A DNA stretch of 64,000 bases, taken from the NCBI RefSeq assembly GCF_014066305.1, contig NW_023501038.1:1467001-1531000 (forward strand). Reading direction: 5' to 3'. The position numbers were made by a program, and so were the translations under genes. This DNA is from Letharia columbiana. Taxonomy: Eukaryota; Ascomycota; Lecanoromycetes; Lecanorales; Parmeliaceae. Positions 52,498 through 62,400 of the stretch are shown here, piece after piece. The notes beneath the pieces are model-generated. The model ran no database searches, was not told where the DNA came from, and was given only the letters and a program-made list of their open reading frames with translations. Numbering within the stretch: the stretch's first letter is position 1; each line of letters opens with the position of its first letter.

Positions 52498-53013
52498 ATG
52501 GTCGACATACTAACCGACCGCAACGCCTCGCCCGTCCACCGCACCCAATCCACCATCGCCCTCGCCGGCTTCCTCAAACCCTGCCGCAGACCCGTCCTCC
52601 GCCACCTCGTCGGCGCCGCCTCCTTCGTCCGCTTCGACAGCATGCGCAAGGGCGAAGCGAGGGAACGCGACCGGGTCGAGGCCCTGCGCCGAGAAGCGGA
52701 AGCGGCGTTCGACCTGCACGACTCCGTCGAGCGCTGGATGCGCGGCGACGACCCCGTTTTCGGCGTCCCGAGCGAACGGTGGAAGGCGCTGCATCCGCAG
52801 ATGAATTACCATCTGCAGAGGATCAAGCACAGGGAGCAGCATGAGCTGTGGGGACCGTCTAGGTTGGGGGCTTGTAAGGAGAAGGATAGGGCTACGATTG
52901 CGTTTTTGAACAGTGGAGGAGATGCGGAAGAGACGCTTTGGTGGCCGTCGGGTTTGGAGGAGGAGTTTTTGAACGCGCTGATTTGGCAGTGGAAGGGTGA
53001 TACAGGTATTTGA
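52498..53013 (+). CDS. Trp-rich-domain tandem family, member 1
   Basis: 171 residues from ATG 52498 (CGAAACCATGGTC). A short N-terminus (MVDILTDRNASPVHRTQST) precedes a helical region with LRREAEAAFDLHDSVERWM. The C-terminal ~80 residues read RWKALHPQMNYHLQRIKHR, then LGACKEKDRATIAFLNSGG and TLWWPSGLEEEFLNALIWQW. The same pattern (HPxMNxxLxRI, 20 residues, a charged helix, then WWPxxLEEExL) closes the protein at 53381, so the two are tandem paralogues. Function unknown; no signal peptide or membrane segment. C-rich codon use gives way to ordinary use halfway through the gene. Confidence 0.6.
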   Translation: MVDILTDRNASPVHRTQSTIALAGFLKPCRRPVLRHLVGAASFVRFDSMRKGEARERDRVEALRREAEAAFDLHDSVERWMRGDDPVFGVPSERWKALHPQMNYHLQRIKHREQHELWGPSRLGACKEKDRATIAFLNSGGDAEETLWWPSGLEEEFLNALIWQWKGDTGI

Positions 53014-53225
53014 GACCCTTTTCTTTGATTTCTGGAGTTTGGGGAGGGTGTGTGATAATTCAGATGTGTTTCACTACAATTGCATTGTTAAAGTCAATAA
53101 CAATACCAGTGTTGTTTCTTACATGTATCTTTGTTCGTGAGATGAACAGTGGGTTCGTGTCTTTGTCCGGGAACGAGGAATGTCCCTGCACCTTTAAATG
53201 TACGTCTTCACCCTTCCTTTCCCCC

Positions 53226-53333
53226 AGCTCTAGAAACTCTTCCTCAACTTATTCTAGCTCACTCAACAACCGCTTCCTCAGCTCTAGCAACTCTTCCTCA
53301 ACTTATTCTAGCTCACTCAACAACCGCTTCCCA
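53226..53333 (+). repeat. 54-bp tandem duplication in the 5' leader
   Basis: Two adjacent copies of a 54-bp unit (AGCTCTAG(A/C)AACTCTTCC ... CAACCGCTTCC) at 53226-53279 and 53280-53333 differ at very few positions. They lie 48 bp before the ATG of the 53381 gene, in its presumed promoter or leader. Confidence 0.85.
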
Positions 53334-53380
53334 AAATTTACAGATCAAACATTCAACCAGACTTCGAAGCTCACACCAAG

Positions 53381-54277
53381 ATGTCTTCCAGGTCCGCGAT
53401 TCATCAACTGCGCGCCACCCGTTCCAGAGTGGGTTCTTCCTCACAAGCGAACAGCGTGCTACACGGTTGGACCCCGGAGCCTGAGACCGAACGTGAGCCA
53501 GATCCATCCGAGGGTCCGCCCCTGAGTGACTTCGCGAGAGGTCTTCCGAGACGAAATCGTGCTCCTAGTGGACGACGACCGTCAGTGTCAAAGCCTACGG
53601 CTACAAATCGGGAAGAATCACGCCAGAGAAGGCCGTCCTTGGTAGAAAAATTGCGTGCTGCGGCTGGCCGACGCCCATCAGAGACCAAGCCCTCAGCGGT
53701 GTTTGGCCAGGGATCGCGGAAAAGAGGGTCTTCCAAGGATGCTCCCGTTGGCCGACGACTATCAAATGCTTCGTTGATAGCAGCAAATGATGCACCATCT
53801 CGAAAACGAGGGCCTTCCTTGGTCGCCAAAGCCAAGGAGATGGTAAATCGCCCTCGCACGAATACCAACGCCGAACCCTCCTTTCCCCGGCTCACAGACC
53901 TGTCTCGTCACGAAAAGTCTGCGAGTGAGAACGAAAAGGTACGTCTCTCAATCGAATCTATGACACGTAGCTTTGAACTTATCCAGCGTTGGAAGGAGCC
54001 GACTGATTGGCTCAAGCCATCGAATTGGTGGAAAAGAAATCACCCGGCCATGAACTTTCGTCTCTGGAGGATCATACAAAGAAACCCTCTTAACCATTTT
54101 GAGTTGCGGGCCTCCGCGGAAAGGAACGTTGAAGCCGCCAGACTTCTCTACGAGCAGAAGGGCGGGTTCAGCGGGGAGTGGTGGCCAGAAGACCTGGAGG
54201 AAGAGATTTTGGACTCTTGGTCTCTGAGTTTTGGCGGCCGCGATCCCCCTCGTAGTGAATGGACGCTGCCAGAGTAG
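53381..54277 (+). CDS. Trp-rich-domain tandem family, member 2, with RRxS repeats
   Basis: 298 residues from ATG 53381 (ACCAAGATGTC). The first ~180 residues are basic and disordered, with four RRxS motifs (GRRPS twice, QRRPS, GRRLS) that match the basophilic kinase (PKA-type) consensus and recur every 25-35 residues. The C-terminal ~110 residues hold the shared domain: WKEPTDWLKPSNWWKRNHP, then AMNFRLWRIIQRNPLNHFEL, a charged helix and GEWWPEDLEEEILDSWSL. The smaller neighbour lacks the RRxS region. Function unknown; the architecture suggests a phosphorylation-controlled scaffold, as inference. A tandem 54-bp duplication sits just upstream. Confidence 0.65.
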   Translation: MSSRSAIHQLRATRSRVGSSSQANSVLHGWTPEPETEREPDPSEGPPLSDFARGLPRRNRAPSGRRPSVSKPTATNREESRQRRPSLVEKLRAAAGRRPSETKPSAVFGQGSRKRGSSKDAPVGRRLSNASLIAANDAPSRKRGPSLVAKAKEMVNRPRTNTNAEPSFPRLTDLSRHEKSASENEKVRLSIESMTRSFELIQRWKEPTDWLKPSNWWKRNHPAMNFRLWRIIQRNPLNHFELRASAERNVEAARLLYEQKGGFSGEWWPEDLEEEILDSWSLSFGGRDPPRSEWTLPE

Positions 54278-55971
54278 AGGTTAGAGAAATGAAGTAGGTG
54301 TCGCTTTTAATATATTCTGTGTTTATTCCACCGACGCTGAAACATGCAATCACCTTCGTTTCATCCGATCGAATACGACGCTATGATTATTGTGGATGTT
54401 GTCTGCTGATTCGAATGCGGTGAGATTTGTCGCTGCTGAGTTCGCCGTGAGCTCAATGTCTTCAGTCTGAGTTATGGACATTTTATTGGTAACTGCTTGA
54501 TGCTCGGACGATCAATCGCGGAAGTAATGTGAGGTGATGGGTTGTAGGCTCACAACACGGACCTCGTTGAAGAGGGATGTCGTGGCACGTGGTGGCCAAA
54601 AGGCGGTGAGAAAGAAAAGGAATTTCTTTTGAGGCGGATTGTATTTGCATTGGCAGCTGAGGATAATCCAAGCAGACGAAAATACTTATGTTGTAGGTCC
54701 AGGTTAATTAAATGATGGAATGTGCGCCTGCATTGGTCTTTGTCTAATTTTGGTGGGCGCCGTCCGGTTACTCCTCTTATCTGTCCTTGGATACTCTATA
54801 GCCCGGAGTACATAAAGTTATGCACACCTCCCTTCCAAATCGTAATTCTCAGAGTGGCATTATTCTTCATCCTGCCTTGAGGCATTTTTTGTTGGGTTTG
54901 GCGGATGTGAGAATTGAGCAAAGATGGCATTAATTATTGTGGCTGTGCGACCGGCTTGTCAGCCAATGAAAAGGATGAAACAAACTTACTCTATTAAAGT
55001 AGCGAGCTCCTTTACCATCAACCGACTTTTGAGCCTCAGGATCGGGACGATGCGACGGTGATCTATTCTGGGATTCTTGTTCAGTTTCATCCATCGTGAA
55101 CACACCAGAATTTTTCACCGTTCGTGATTGTTCGATTAATTGCATGGCTGTATTCATACCTCTAGAGATGGTCGATGAAGGTACTAATCGTTTAGCCTTG
55201 AGATAGGTGTAAGAATGGTCAGGAATATTCTGATCATGCCACTAGATTAATTAATAGAAAAGAGTGGCAGATGAAATTCTGGGGCTGTCCTGTCAAACAT
55301 TATGTTTCGATCAACAGGTGGCGCAATCCGCAAATCAAATCCCCTTCCTTTCTGATGACTCATATTCCTACCATTTATACTGACGCCTTCAAACATTCAT
55401 CCTCTGCTCCCAGAGCCATCAAGTCTCAAACCAAGTGTCGCGCAACTCTCTTACCCATCCCAGGCACTGCTTGAGTCATGCTCCTGTCAGACGAATGATT
55501 TGCGGCTTTGCATGTTTCACTGCTTCGCCATTGCCATTCTGTGGTGATTTGGACACTGATGCTTGAAACAGATCCAAATACTTGCTTCGCTCTCCCATGA
55601 TGCTCCAATGGTCTATATTAAGGGCTGATGGCTTCCTTTCTCTGCCCTCTGACTGCTGCCTTCTGACTTCGCCATTAGGCTCCCCACTTCCTTGCTGTCC
55701 GAATTTTGCACTATGTGTCTAAATATGGTAGGGAAGTATTGGCAGTATCACATCGATTTTTATATCAGCAGGATGACCTCCTTTCCCTCCGCCTGGCTGT
55801 CGTTCCCATACACCGCCATCTCTGATCCCCTCACGCGAGACTACCATGATACCTTGAATATATAAGAGCCTACTACACCCGCCAAATCGAGTCCCAGAAA
55901 AGCACCATCACTCAAATATAACCACTTAAACCAACCATATCCAGCCCACCTACCTAGCACCCTTACCGACC
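54278..55971. other. 1.7 kb intergenic region
   Basis: AT-richer than its surroundings, with no convincing gene. A minus-strand frame from ATG 55155-55157 (MNTAMQLIEQSRTVKNSGVF) followed by a GTAAGT donor could be a very small spliced gene ending near 54935, but nothing else supports it. Confidence 0.35.
55859..55866 (+). promoter_or_regulatory. TATA box of the 55972 gene
   Basis: TATATAAG lies 113 bp before the ATG of the secreted protein gene, a usual distance for a fungal TATA element with a short leader. Confidence 0.5.
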
Positions 55972-56496
55972 ATGAAAGCCCAAACCCTCGCCCTCGCCCT
56001 CGCCCTCTCCGCACCCCTCGCCTCCGCCTACCAAGGCAAAATGACCAACTACCAAGTTTCCGCCGGTCTAACCTCCTGCGGAACGACGCACGCCGACTCG
56101 GAAATGGTCGTCGCCCTCTCCCTCTCCCTGATGCAGCAAGGCTGGCCCGGCAACCCAAACGACAACCCCATGTGCAACACCTACATCAACATCTGGAACC
56201 CCGACACGCAGGTCCTGACCCAGAACGTTAAAGTCGTGGACTCCTGCCGCGGCTGCGCCATGTACGATATCGACGCCAGCAATGCCGTCTTCGCCGCCGT
56301 GGCAGATCCGGCCCTGGATCACGGAAACGGCTGGGAGATTGTCGATTGGGGAGGAAACGGAGTCGGCGGGAAACGTGATTTGGGCCTCGAGACGTTGACG
56401 GTCGGGCCGGTGGGGAAGCGGGAGCCGCATCATCCGCATGCTAAGGTGGCGAGGGAGGAGAAGGGTGATGGCGATGATAGCCAGATGGCCGGGTGA
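55972..56496 (+). CDS. Secreted RlpA-like double-psi beta-barrel protein
   Basis: 174 residues from ATG 55972. The N-terminus MKAQTLALALALSAPLASA is a clear signal peptide. The mature region has the RlpA/barwin/expansin-like barrel pattern of small fungal secreted proteins: GKMTNYQVSAGLTSCG near the start, NPMCNTYINIWNP, then VKVVDSCRGCAMYDIDAS with the DSCxGC motif and a closing GWEIVDWG. Four to five cysteines (SCG, MCN, SCRGC) could form disulfides. After the domain a ~40-residue tail carries two Lys-Arg sites (GGKR, VGKR), candidates for Kex2-type cleavage. Family members include cell-wall-binding and plant-interacting proteins; no specific role can be assigned. Codon use is strongly C-biased. 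Confidence 0.85.
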   Translation: MKAQTLALALALSAPLASAYQGKMTNYQVSAGLTSCGTTHADSEMVVALSLSLMQQGWPGNPNDNPMCNTYINIWNPDTQVLTQNVKVVDSCRGCAMYDIDASNAVFAAVADPALDHGNGWEIVDWGGNGVGGKRDLGLETLTVGPVGKREPHHPHAKVAREEKGDGDDSQMAG

Positions 56497-56546
56497 GCAG
56501 CTGCGCTGCCGTACAGTATTGCCGGTTGGGTTCTTTTCACATTGCT

Positions 56547-56990
56547 GGGCACGTTGGCATGCTCACTACACTCCTTTGGTCTTCTTCTTCGATCCGGACT
56601 GGCTGCACTTTGGTTGTGGTAGGCCAGCACGCCCTACTTTGCGCTTTCGACATTCTTTTTGGCTAGTCCTGTCGATCTTTGGCCGGGCACGGTGGTGCGC
56701 TCATTACACTCATTCAGTCTTCCCTCTTCTTCTTCGATCCAACATGGGTCCCTTTCGGTTCGGGCACGTTGGCATGCCCATCGACACTCTTTCGGCTTCA
56801 TACCCATTTTGCTCGAACATTGGGACTGGCTCCCGGATCTCTCGTCATTCTTTTGCCGTTCTGGCGTTCTACCGTTCTTCCCGTCTTTTCTTTAGTTGGC
56901 TTGGGCACGTTGGCATGCTCTCACTCTGCTTTTCTGCTTGTACTGTTAGCGGCATTCTGGTGTTGGGTTTCGGGCTCGTTGGCAAGCCTG
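56547..56990 (+). repeat. Diverged GGGCACGTTGGCATGC interspersed repeats
   Basis: Five copies or near-copies of GGGCACGTTGGCATGC start at 56547, 56685, 56762, 56903 and 56972. Spacings alternate about 138/77/141/69 bp, suggesting an ancestral ~212-bp unit with two sub-repeats. They share TTCTTCTTCGATCC and TCATTACACTC flanks. The tract begins right after the secreted-protein gene. Confidence 0.65.
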
Positions 56991-57594
56991 TTGTCTTTGC
57001 TATTTTGATTTTGTACACATAGCGGTCGGAGTTCGTTTGTGTCATTGATTCACTGTATATAGTCAGCGCCAGTTCTCACATGTCAATAATCTCGACTATC
57101 AGCGGCGCCATCTGGTCTCGTGCAAAGTGCCTGGAAATAAGTATACCTAGACTTTTCTTCTTCTTCCAAAGGGTTCCATTCCTGCCAATCATCTGGATGC
57201 TTCTCCCGCATCATTTTTCAATTTTCCCTACGCAGCCATGTTAGCATAGAAGAGCACCTTTCATCACCAGCAGCACCCAAAGTCCCCCTCCAAGGGCTCA
57301 ATCAATTCCATCTACCAACAACCTTCAGCAGCCATGGCGGGCATCGCACAAAGCGTCATCCGTCTCCATCAAGAATCAACAACTCAAGATAGCACTGATG
57401 ATGAGATATTCTTTCCACAACTCTAGACCGATCTCGTGTTTCAATCTAACAGACAAGGCGAGCTCTTCACTCTGACCCATCAGATAATCTTCAGAATCTC
57501 AGTCTGATTCAATACAGCATTGTTCGACCGCACAAAGACGTCGCCGATCTGAAGGGTAAGAACACATCTCTTCGCACGCAGTATCAAACCGCAA
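56991..57594. other. Intergenic region
   Basis: No supported gene. An ATG in a good context (AGCCATGGCGGGC, 57333) opens only 30 codons. Confidence 0.3.
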
Positions 57595-58395
57595 ATGTCC
57601 ACGCGAGTATCCCAATCCTCTCCTCCGTCCCCTCCTCGTCCCTCGTCCCTCACTCTCACCAAAGCACACCGCAAACCTCTCCATCAACTACCCAACCTCC
57701 ACAAAAACAGATCAACCCACCAAACCCCACCCCCACCACCACACCCTCCCAAGCATACCACAACCCGCTCTTCAGCCGCTCACCCGACTCAAAACCAGAC
57801 TCCATACCAACATCTCCAAATACAGCGAACAGCCCGGAGAACCCCCGTCGCCGCACGCCGGTTCAACCCCCACGTCACCACCACCAAAACGCATCCAGAC
57901 CCCAATCTTCCCCACTAGATCTCATAACCAGCGAGGCAAATTTTTCATCTCCGGAAGGGTGCTCGTACAGCGCGCAAAGGAGGTCAACGAGCCAACTCCC
58001 TCCTCCGCCGTCTCCCCCGACCAATCAATGGCCCCGAGAGACTACGGACGCGAGGAAGATAAACACCCGGCCGTGTTTTGGGATTTTTTCCTCGCCGTGG
58101 GTGGAGGACCGCGTGCTTGGGGAGGGGTCGGCGATGAGAGGAAGGGGTTGGGGGGGGAGGGGGTGGTATTGACATCCTGCCACCGTTCGGGACGGTCTTC
58201 ACACGTCTAACGAACAAACAGCCAGCCAAGGAAGGCATCGAGCGCGCACCCACGCCTGCGACCGCGACGGCGATGTCGTTCCTTGCCGAGCTCGTCCGTA
58301 CGCGCCTGGCCCAGCGGTTGACGACTGCGACGGTCGTGCTGGAGGCCACATTCAGCCGGGCATGGCGTACATTTTCTATCTACAATCAGTCATGA
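57595..58395 (+). CDS. Possible spliced gene of unknown function (model unresolved)
   Basis: Two coding-looking blocks lie close together. The 3' block (58222-58395, 58 codons) follows a convincing acceptor (CTAAC branch, ACAAACAG) and reads MSFLAELVRTRLAQRLTTAT, VVLEATFSRAWRTFSIYNQS, stop: a plausible amphipathic helical end. The 5' part (57595 to about 58100) is proline/threonine-rich with a more structured stretch, KFFISGRVLVQRAKEVNEP. GTGGGT near 58097 could serve as donor in phase. The exact exons, and even the frame of the 5' part, are uncertain, and C-rich composition makes open frames easy here. No family recognised. Confidence 0.3.
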
Positions 58396-59424
58396 TGGTG
58401 TTTGTTTTTTTCCCCGCTTCCGAAGCGACGAGTAGCGCTGGTTGGTTGGTCGGGATGTCTAGGATTTCTGTTCTTTCTTTCTTTCTTGCCTCATTTGGAT
58501 GATCCACATCTGGATCATAGAGCGGGGAATCCCTTCCATTCGTCATGCATCCATCCATTCAGACGGAAGAATATCCGTCAAAGAGGAGACTTCTTTCTCC
58601 CCCCCACCAACCCCAACCCCAACCCCAACCCCAACCCCATCTTCCAAGCAACCCCATCTCCCAAACCCCCCCCTCACATCCAGAGCCAAAAGGCCTCCGC
58701 GCGCCGTCATCAATGATACGATGAGGCCTGAGCGAACCCCACATCCTCGCGACCGCAACTCTCATCGCTGAAGTGTGGGCTGAGCGACGGGCTCCGTGCG
58801 CTGTTTGCGAGCGGAGAAGGTGCCGCGGAGTGAGAAGACGGGGGGGTGAGGGGTTACGGATGAGTCGGGTTGAGGCTGGTGGGATTGGTGGCGGAGGTGG
58901 TGGATGAGGGGACGGAGGCGGGAGAGGTAGACTCGGTTCGTGCTCGACATGGTTTGGGTTTCGAATACGACGGTTATGGATGGAAGGAGAATTGAGACTT
59001 TTCCGAACTGATCGCCTGGCATTGATCAGGCGTTGGTGAAGGGCTGGCTCAGATCTCTCTTCGGCGGCGTGCAATGATTCATGTCTACAAGGGTTCATTG
59101 TGTTTGAGGCATTGCATTGCTTCTCCGTATTTCCAGCTATGTACAAAGCAATGCCACGATATCAATCTCAGCCAAGGATAGCGAAGACAAGATGGACGAC
59201 CTGCACGTCTGCCATCGAGTCTTCACTACCTCGCCCTAACCATAACGAAAGAGAGTATGCTGCACGATCCGCTTCTAAATCGCTTGGAACCATTTGCTGT
59301 GAACCCTTCGCTTGATATCCCTTCGCTCAAGTGCATACGACAAGATCCAGCGCCTTTTGCAAATGCCCGACTGACTATTAGTGTATGTAGCATGGTATCG
59401 TCATGAAGTCTTGAGAGGCGTGAA
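58396..59424. other. Intergenic region with C-rich repeats
   Basis: No supported gene. Includes a CCCCAA array at about 58607-58638 and an opposite G-rich segment near 58835-58920. Confidence 0.35.
58607..58638 (+). repeat. CCCCAA hexamer array
   Basis: About five CCCCAA units; the complementary strand could form a G-quadruplex. Confidence 0.7.
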
Positions 59425-62400
59425 TTATGCGAAGCCGAAATACTCGCTTCCAGCCGTCATGGCCGTGTAGACTTGTTGTCTGAGGGCTTCGTAGCTCTCG
59501 TATTCTGGAAGATCAAGTTCTGAGGAGGGAGTCAGCTACTGGTGTTAGTCTTGTGGGGTGAATGTGCTTACGATTGAAGCAAGTATGCGAGCTAGGCAAT
59601 CTGTCCTTATTGCCGTAGTCCCGGTGGATGTTAAATCTGCTAAAGCCATTCATACCCTCAAGCTGGCCAAAGCCGTTGAGAGGCACTTTGCTGGTGCCTG
59701 TAACGAATTGTAGAAGCTTGGCTCGTTCCTCCTTGTCAAATGAACGGACTGCGCGCCAGAACCATTGAATCTGTGGCGACGAAGCTTGGTAGTTGTGGTA
59801 TTCAGTATGGTTCTTCCAATCGTCGACATCGATATCGGGCAGACCAGAGATGAGCAGCTCAAGTTCTTGCTCATTAAAGATCGCGATCAACTCCGGCGGG
59901 ACAATGTCGTGGAAGCCTGTTTATCGTCAGTATAGGAATTAGGATCGCCAGCCAAGGAATCTTACCCTGCAAGAACATCTCTAATTGTGCTTGCACAGAT
60001 CCCGTAAGACGGTACTCCACCACGAGCTGAACGTACTCATGCTTGTTTTCCTCGGTGACCGGAATGTTGCGACCTTTCTCAGTAAGATCCACGACCTCGG
60101 TAACGCCGAAGTCATCAGTCTCAACGGAGAATGTTTCTGTGATGATTTCCGTGATATCATTCTCCAGCATCCACAGCAGGGACTTGTAGTAGTCCAAGTC
60201 CAAAGTCTCCATATCCTTGATTGACACCGTCTTGCCAAGCATTCGCTTGTAGACAGCTCTACTGAAATGGCAGTCTAATGCTCGACCTTCGTAGAGAGCT
60301 TTGCCGATGATGCGACCGATGAACTTGAAGAACATGAGATGCTCTTCGTTGACTTTGCTGAGCTTATTGGGGTGGAACGTGGTACGATCGGAGGCGACTG
60401 GAATGAACAGAGCATAGTCTGGGTTGAACATCTGTCGCGAAAGGACTTGGAACCATTCTCGAGTCACTCCACCAGCGTCAACTCCCTCTTCACCATGAAA
60501 GCGAATGCTGAGCTTGCCGTACTTGATTTCGTCACCAGTTTTGTAGGATAGGTTTTTGAACGAGTCAAGGAAGACCTGATCACGACGGACAGATAGCTGT
60601 AAGGGGGGCTGAGGATGTCTCGCTTCTGTGCCGCGAGAGTGTAAGCGTCGAGTGAAGTAGTTGCGCTTATTGTCAAACTCCAAGACTTTGGGGTTTTTAA
60701 CCAGCAGTGAGAACGTGCCACTCATGAGCTTGGGGTTGTGTCTGACAAGGTCATTGAGGATCTTACGGTGGTCTTCAGTGAATTTGAAAAAGAGGCTCTC
60801 CATGAAGGATTCTGGCGGAGGGCTTGTGATGGCGAACTCTTTGGCGGCTTTAATCACTGGGATGTCCTTTAGTGTCGTGTTCTTGCAGACGACCATGAGT
60901 GCCTCAATCAGTGGTAAGAGTATGGTGGCAACATTAAGCGAACCGTCGCCTTGACGAATGCTGTTCAGGCACTCGCTGAGCTTGTTCCAGAGCGAGCCGA
61001 AAGTCGGGTTCTCGTACAACATCGTAAGTAGATCCTCTTTCGGTGTGGAGCTCTCGGCCGATTCCCCTTCGCTATCTACAGCAGACGTTGTCTTGCCACC
61101 GATGTGCTTATGGTCAAACAAGTAGTCCAAAGCAGTGAGTACACGAAGGAGCTTGGCTTGATCTGACGATGCAGGGGAGAATTTGGTAAGAGCCATGCCT
61201 TGGATGTCAGTACCGGAGGTGGCTTGTTTGATTTGTGGTACCAGCTCGTCGAGATCCTGCAAAATAGAGTGGCCCAGATCTTGAGCTTGTTCGATCAATC
61301 CTTTGCCGAAGACTTCCTTCGCCCCTGGAATGCCCGAAAGATTGTTGATGGTCGATAGCGTGTCTCGGAATGTCTTTGCGCTGCATTCACGAGCTGCAAG
61401 GATGTTGACCACGAGTCGAAGATTCTCCTCAGGCACAATAGGCGGTGTCAGATCTCGAGCCTTCTTTGTCATTTCGTCCGTTGGCTTTTTCATCTCCTTC
61501 TCTTTGGCTTGACCCGCCGTTGGCCCTGCGCTGGTTTCCTGGCGTGTCTCACCGTCTGCTTGAACATCCATCATAGGGGACGTGCTCTCCTCTATTGAAG
61601 GCTCGGCTGTCTGGGCGAGGTCTTGCACGGCGTGATCGGCTATCACTCCCTCGGAGCCGTTGGTGGGCTCTCGCGGAGCTCCCACAGCTTTCGGCTCTTC
61701 TGGCTTATCCTTGTCTTTCCGGAGCAGCATTGTCAACGGATTAGTAACGCTCTGCAGTAGGCTAGAGAGTTGCTCCATGCAGCCAGAGCTCTCCATGATG
61801 AGCTTACGATCCAACAGACTAAGCAAGGCGTTCAGTGCGAACTTGGACGCCTTATTTTCTTTGGCTTTGCCTTTTCGATTGGCTTTCGTTTTCATGCCTG
61901 ATGTGACTTCGTGCTCCTCGAGGAAGAACGCTGGAATATGAGGGTTGTATTGCGTCAACGAAACAAGTGCGCTCAAGCACTGTTGGATGACCATCAGAGG
62001 GGTTGCCTCCATGTTGCTGGCAACGGATGCCATTGGTCCGGTAAGGGTCCGCTTTAGTGGCTGAGGCGTCTTCGGGGTAATTGGCTGTTTGGCTCGAAGC
62101 GAAAGGTGGGTAAAACTTCGCTCTATAGCATTGACATCGGTGCTGCCGTCTTGGAGAATTGAAAGTAAAAGGCTTATGACCTCTGCACGATTCTGGCGAT
62201 TCCTAGACACGTCATGGAGAATACCATTAAGGGATTGACGGGAGCTTCCTTGTTGAGGTACGAACATCAGGCGGAGCAAGGTTGCAACGCCGGCTTTGTC
62301 GAGCATTTGCACAATTTGCTTTCGCGGAGGCTTCTTTGCAGCGGGCTGCGGAGGTCGTCCGTCGAGTATCTGGCGTACCAGACCATTGGCTCGACCACCA

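Noticed and set aside
54930..55157. Small minus-strand ATG frame followed by GTAAGT
   Set aside because: The best spliced model is only about 58 residues and nothing corroborates it; noted in the intergenic entry only.
56438..57022. 194-codon plus-strand frame over the repeat array
   Set aside because: It overlaps the secreted-protein gene in another frame and consists of diverged DNA repeats.
58607..58638. CCCCAA array as telomeric sequence
   Set aside because: It is a different unit from the fungal TTAGGG repeat, short and internal; a simple microsatellite explains it.
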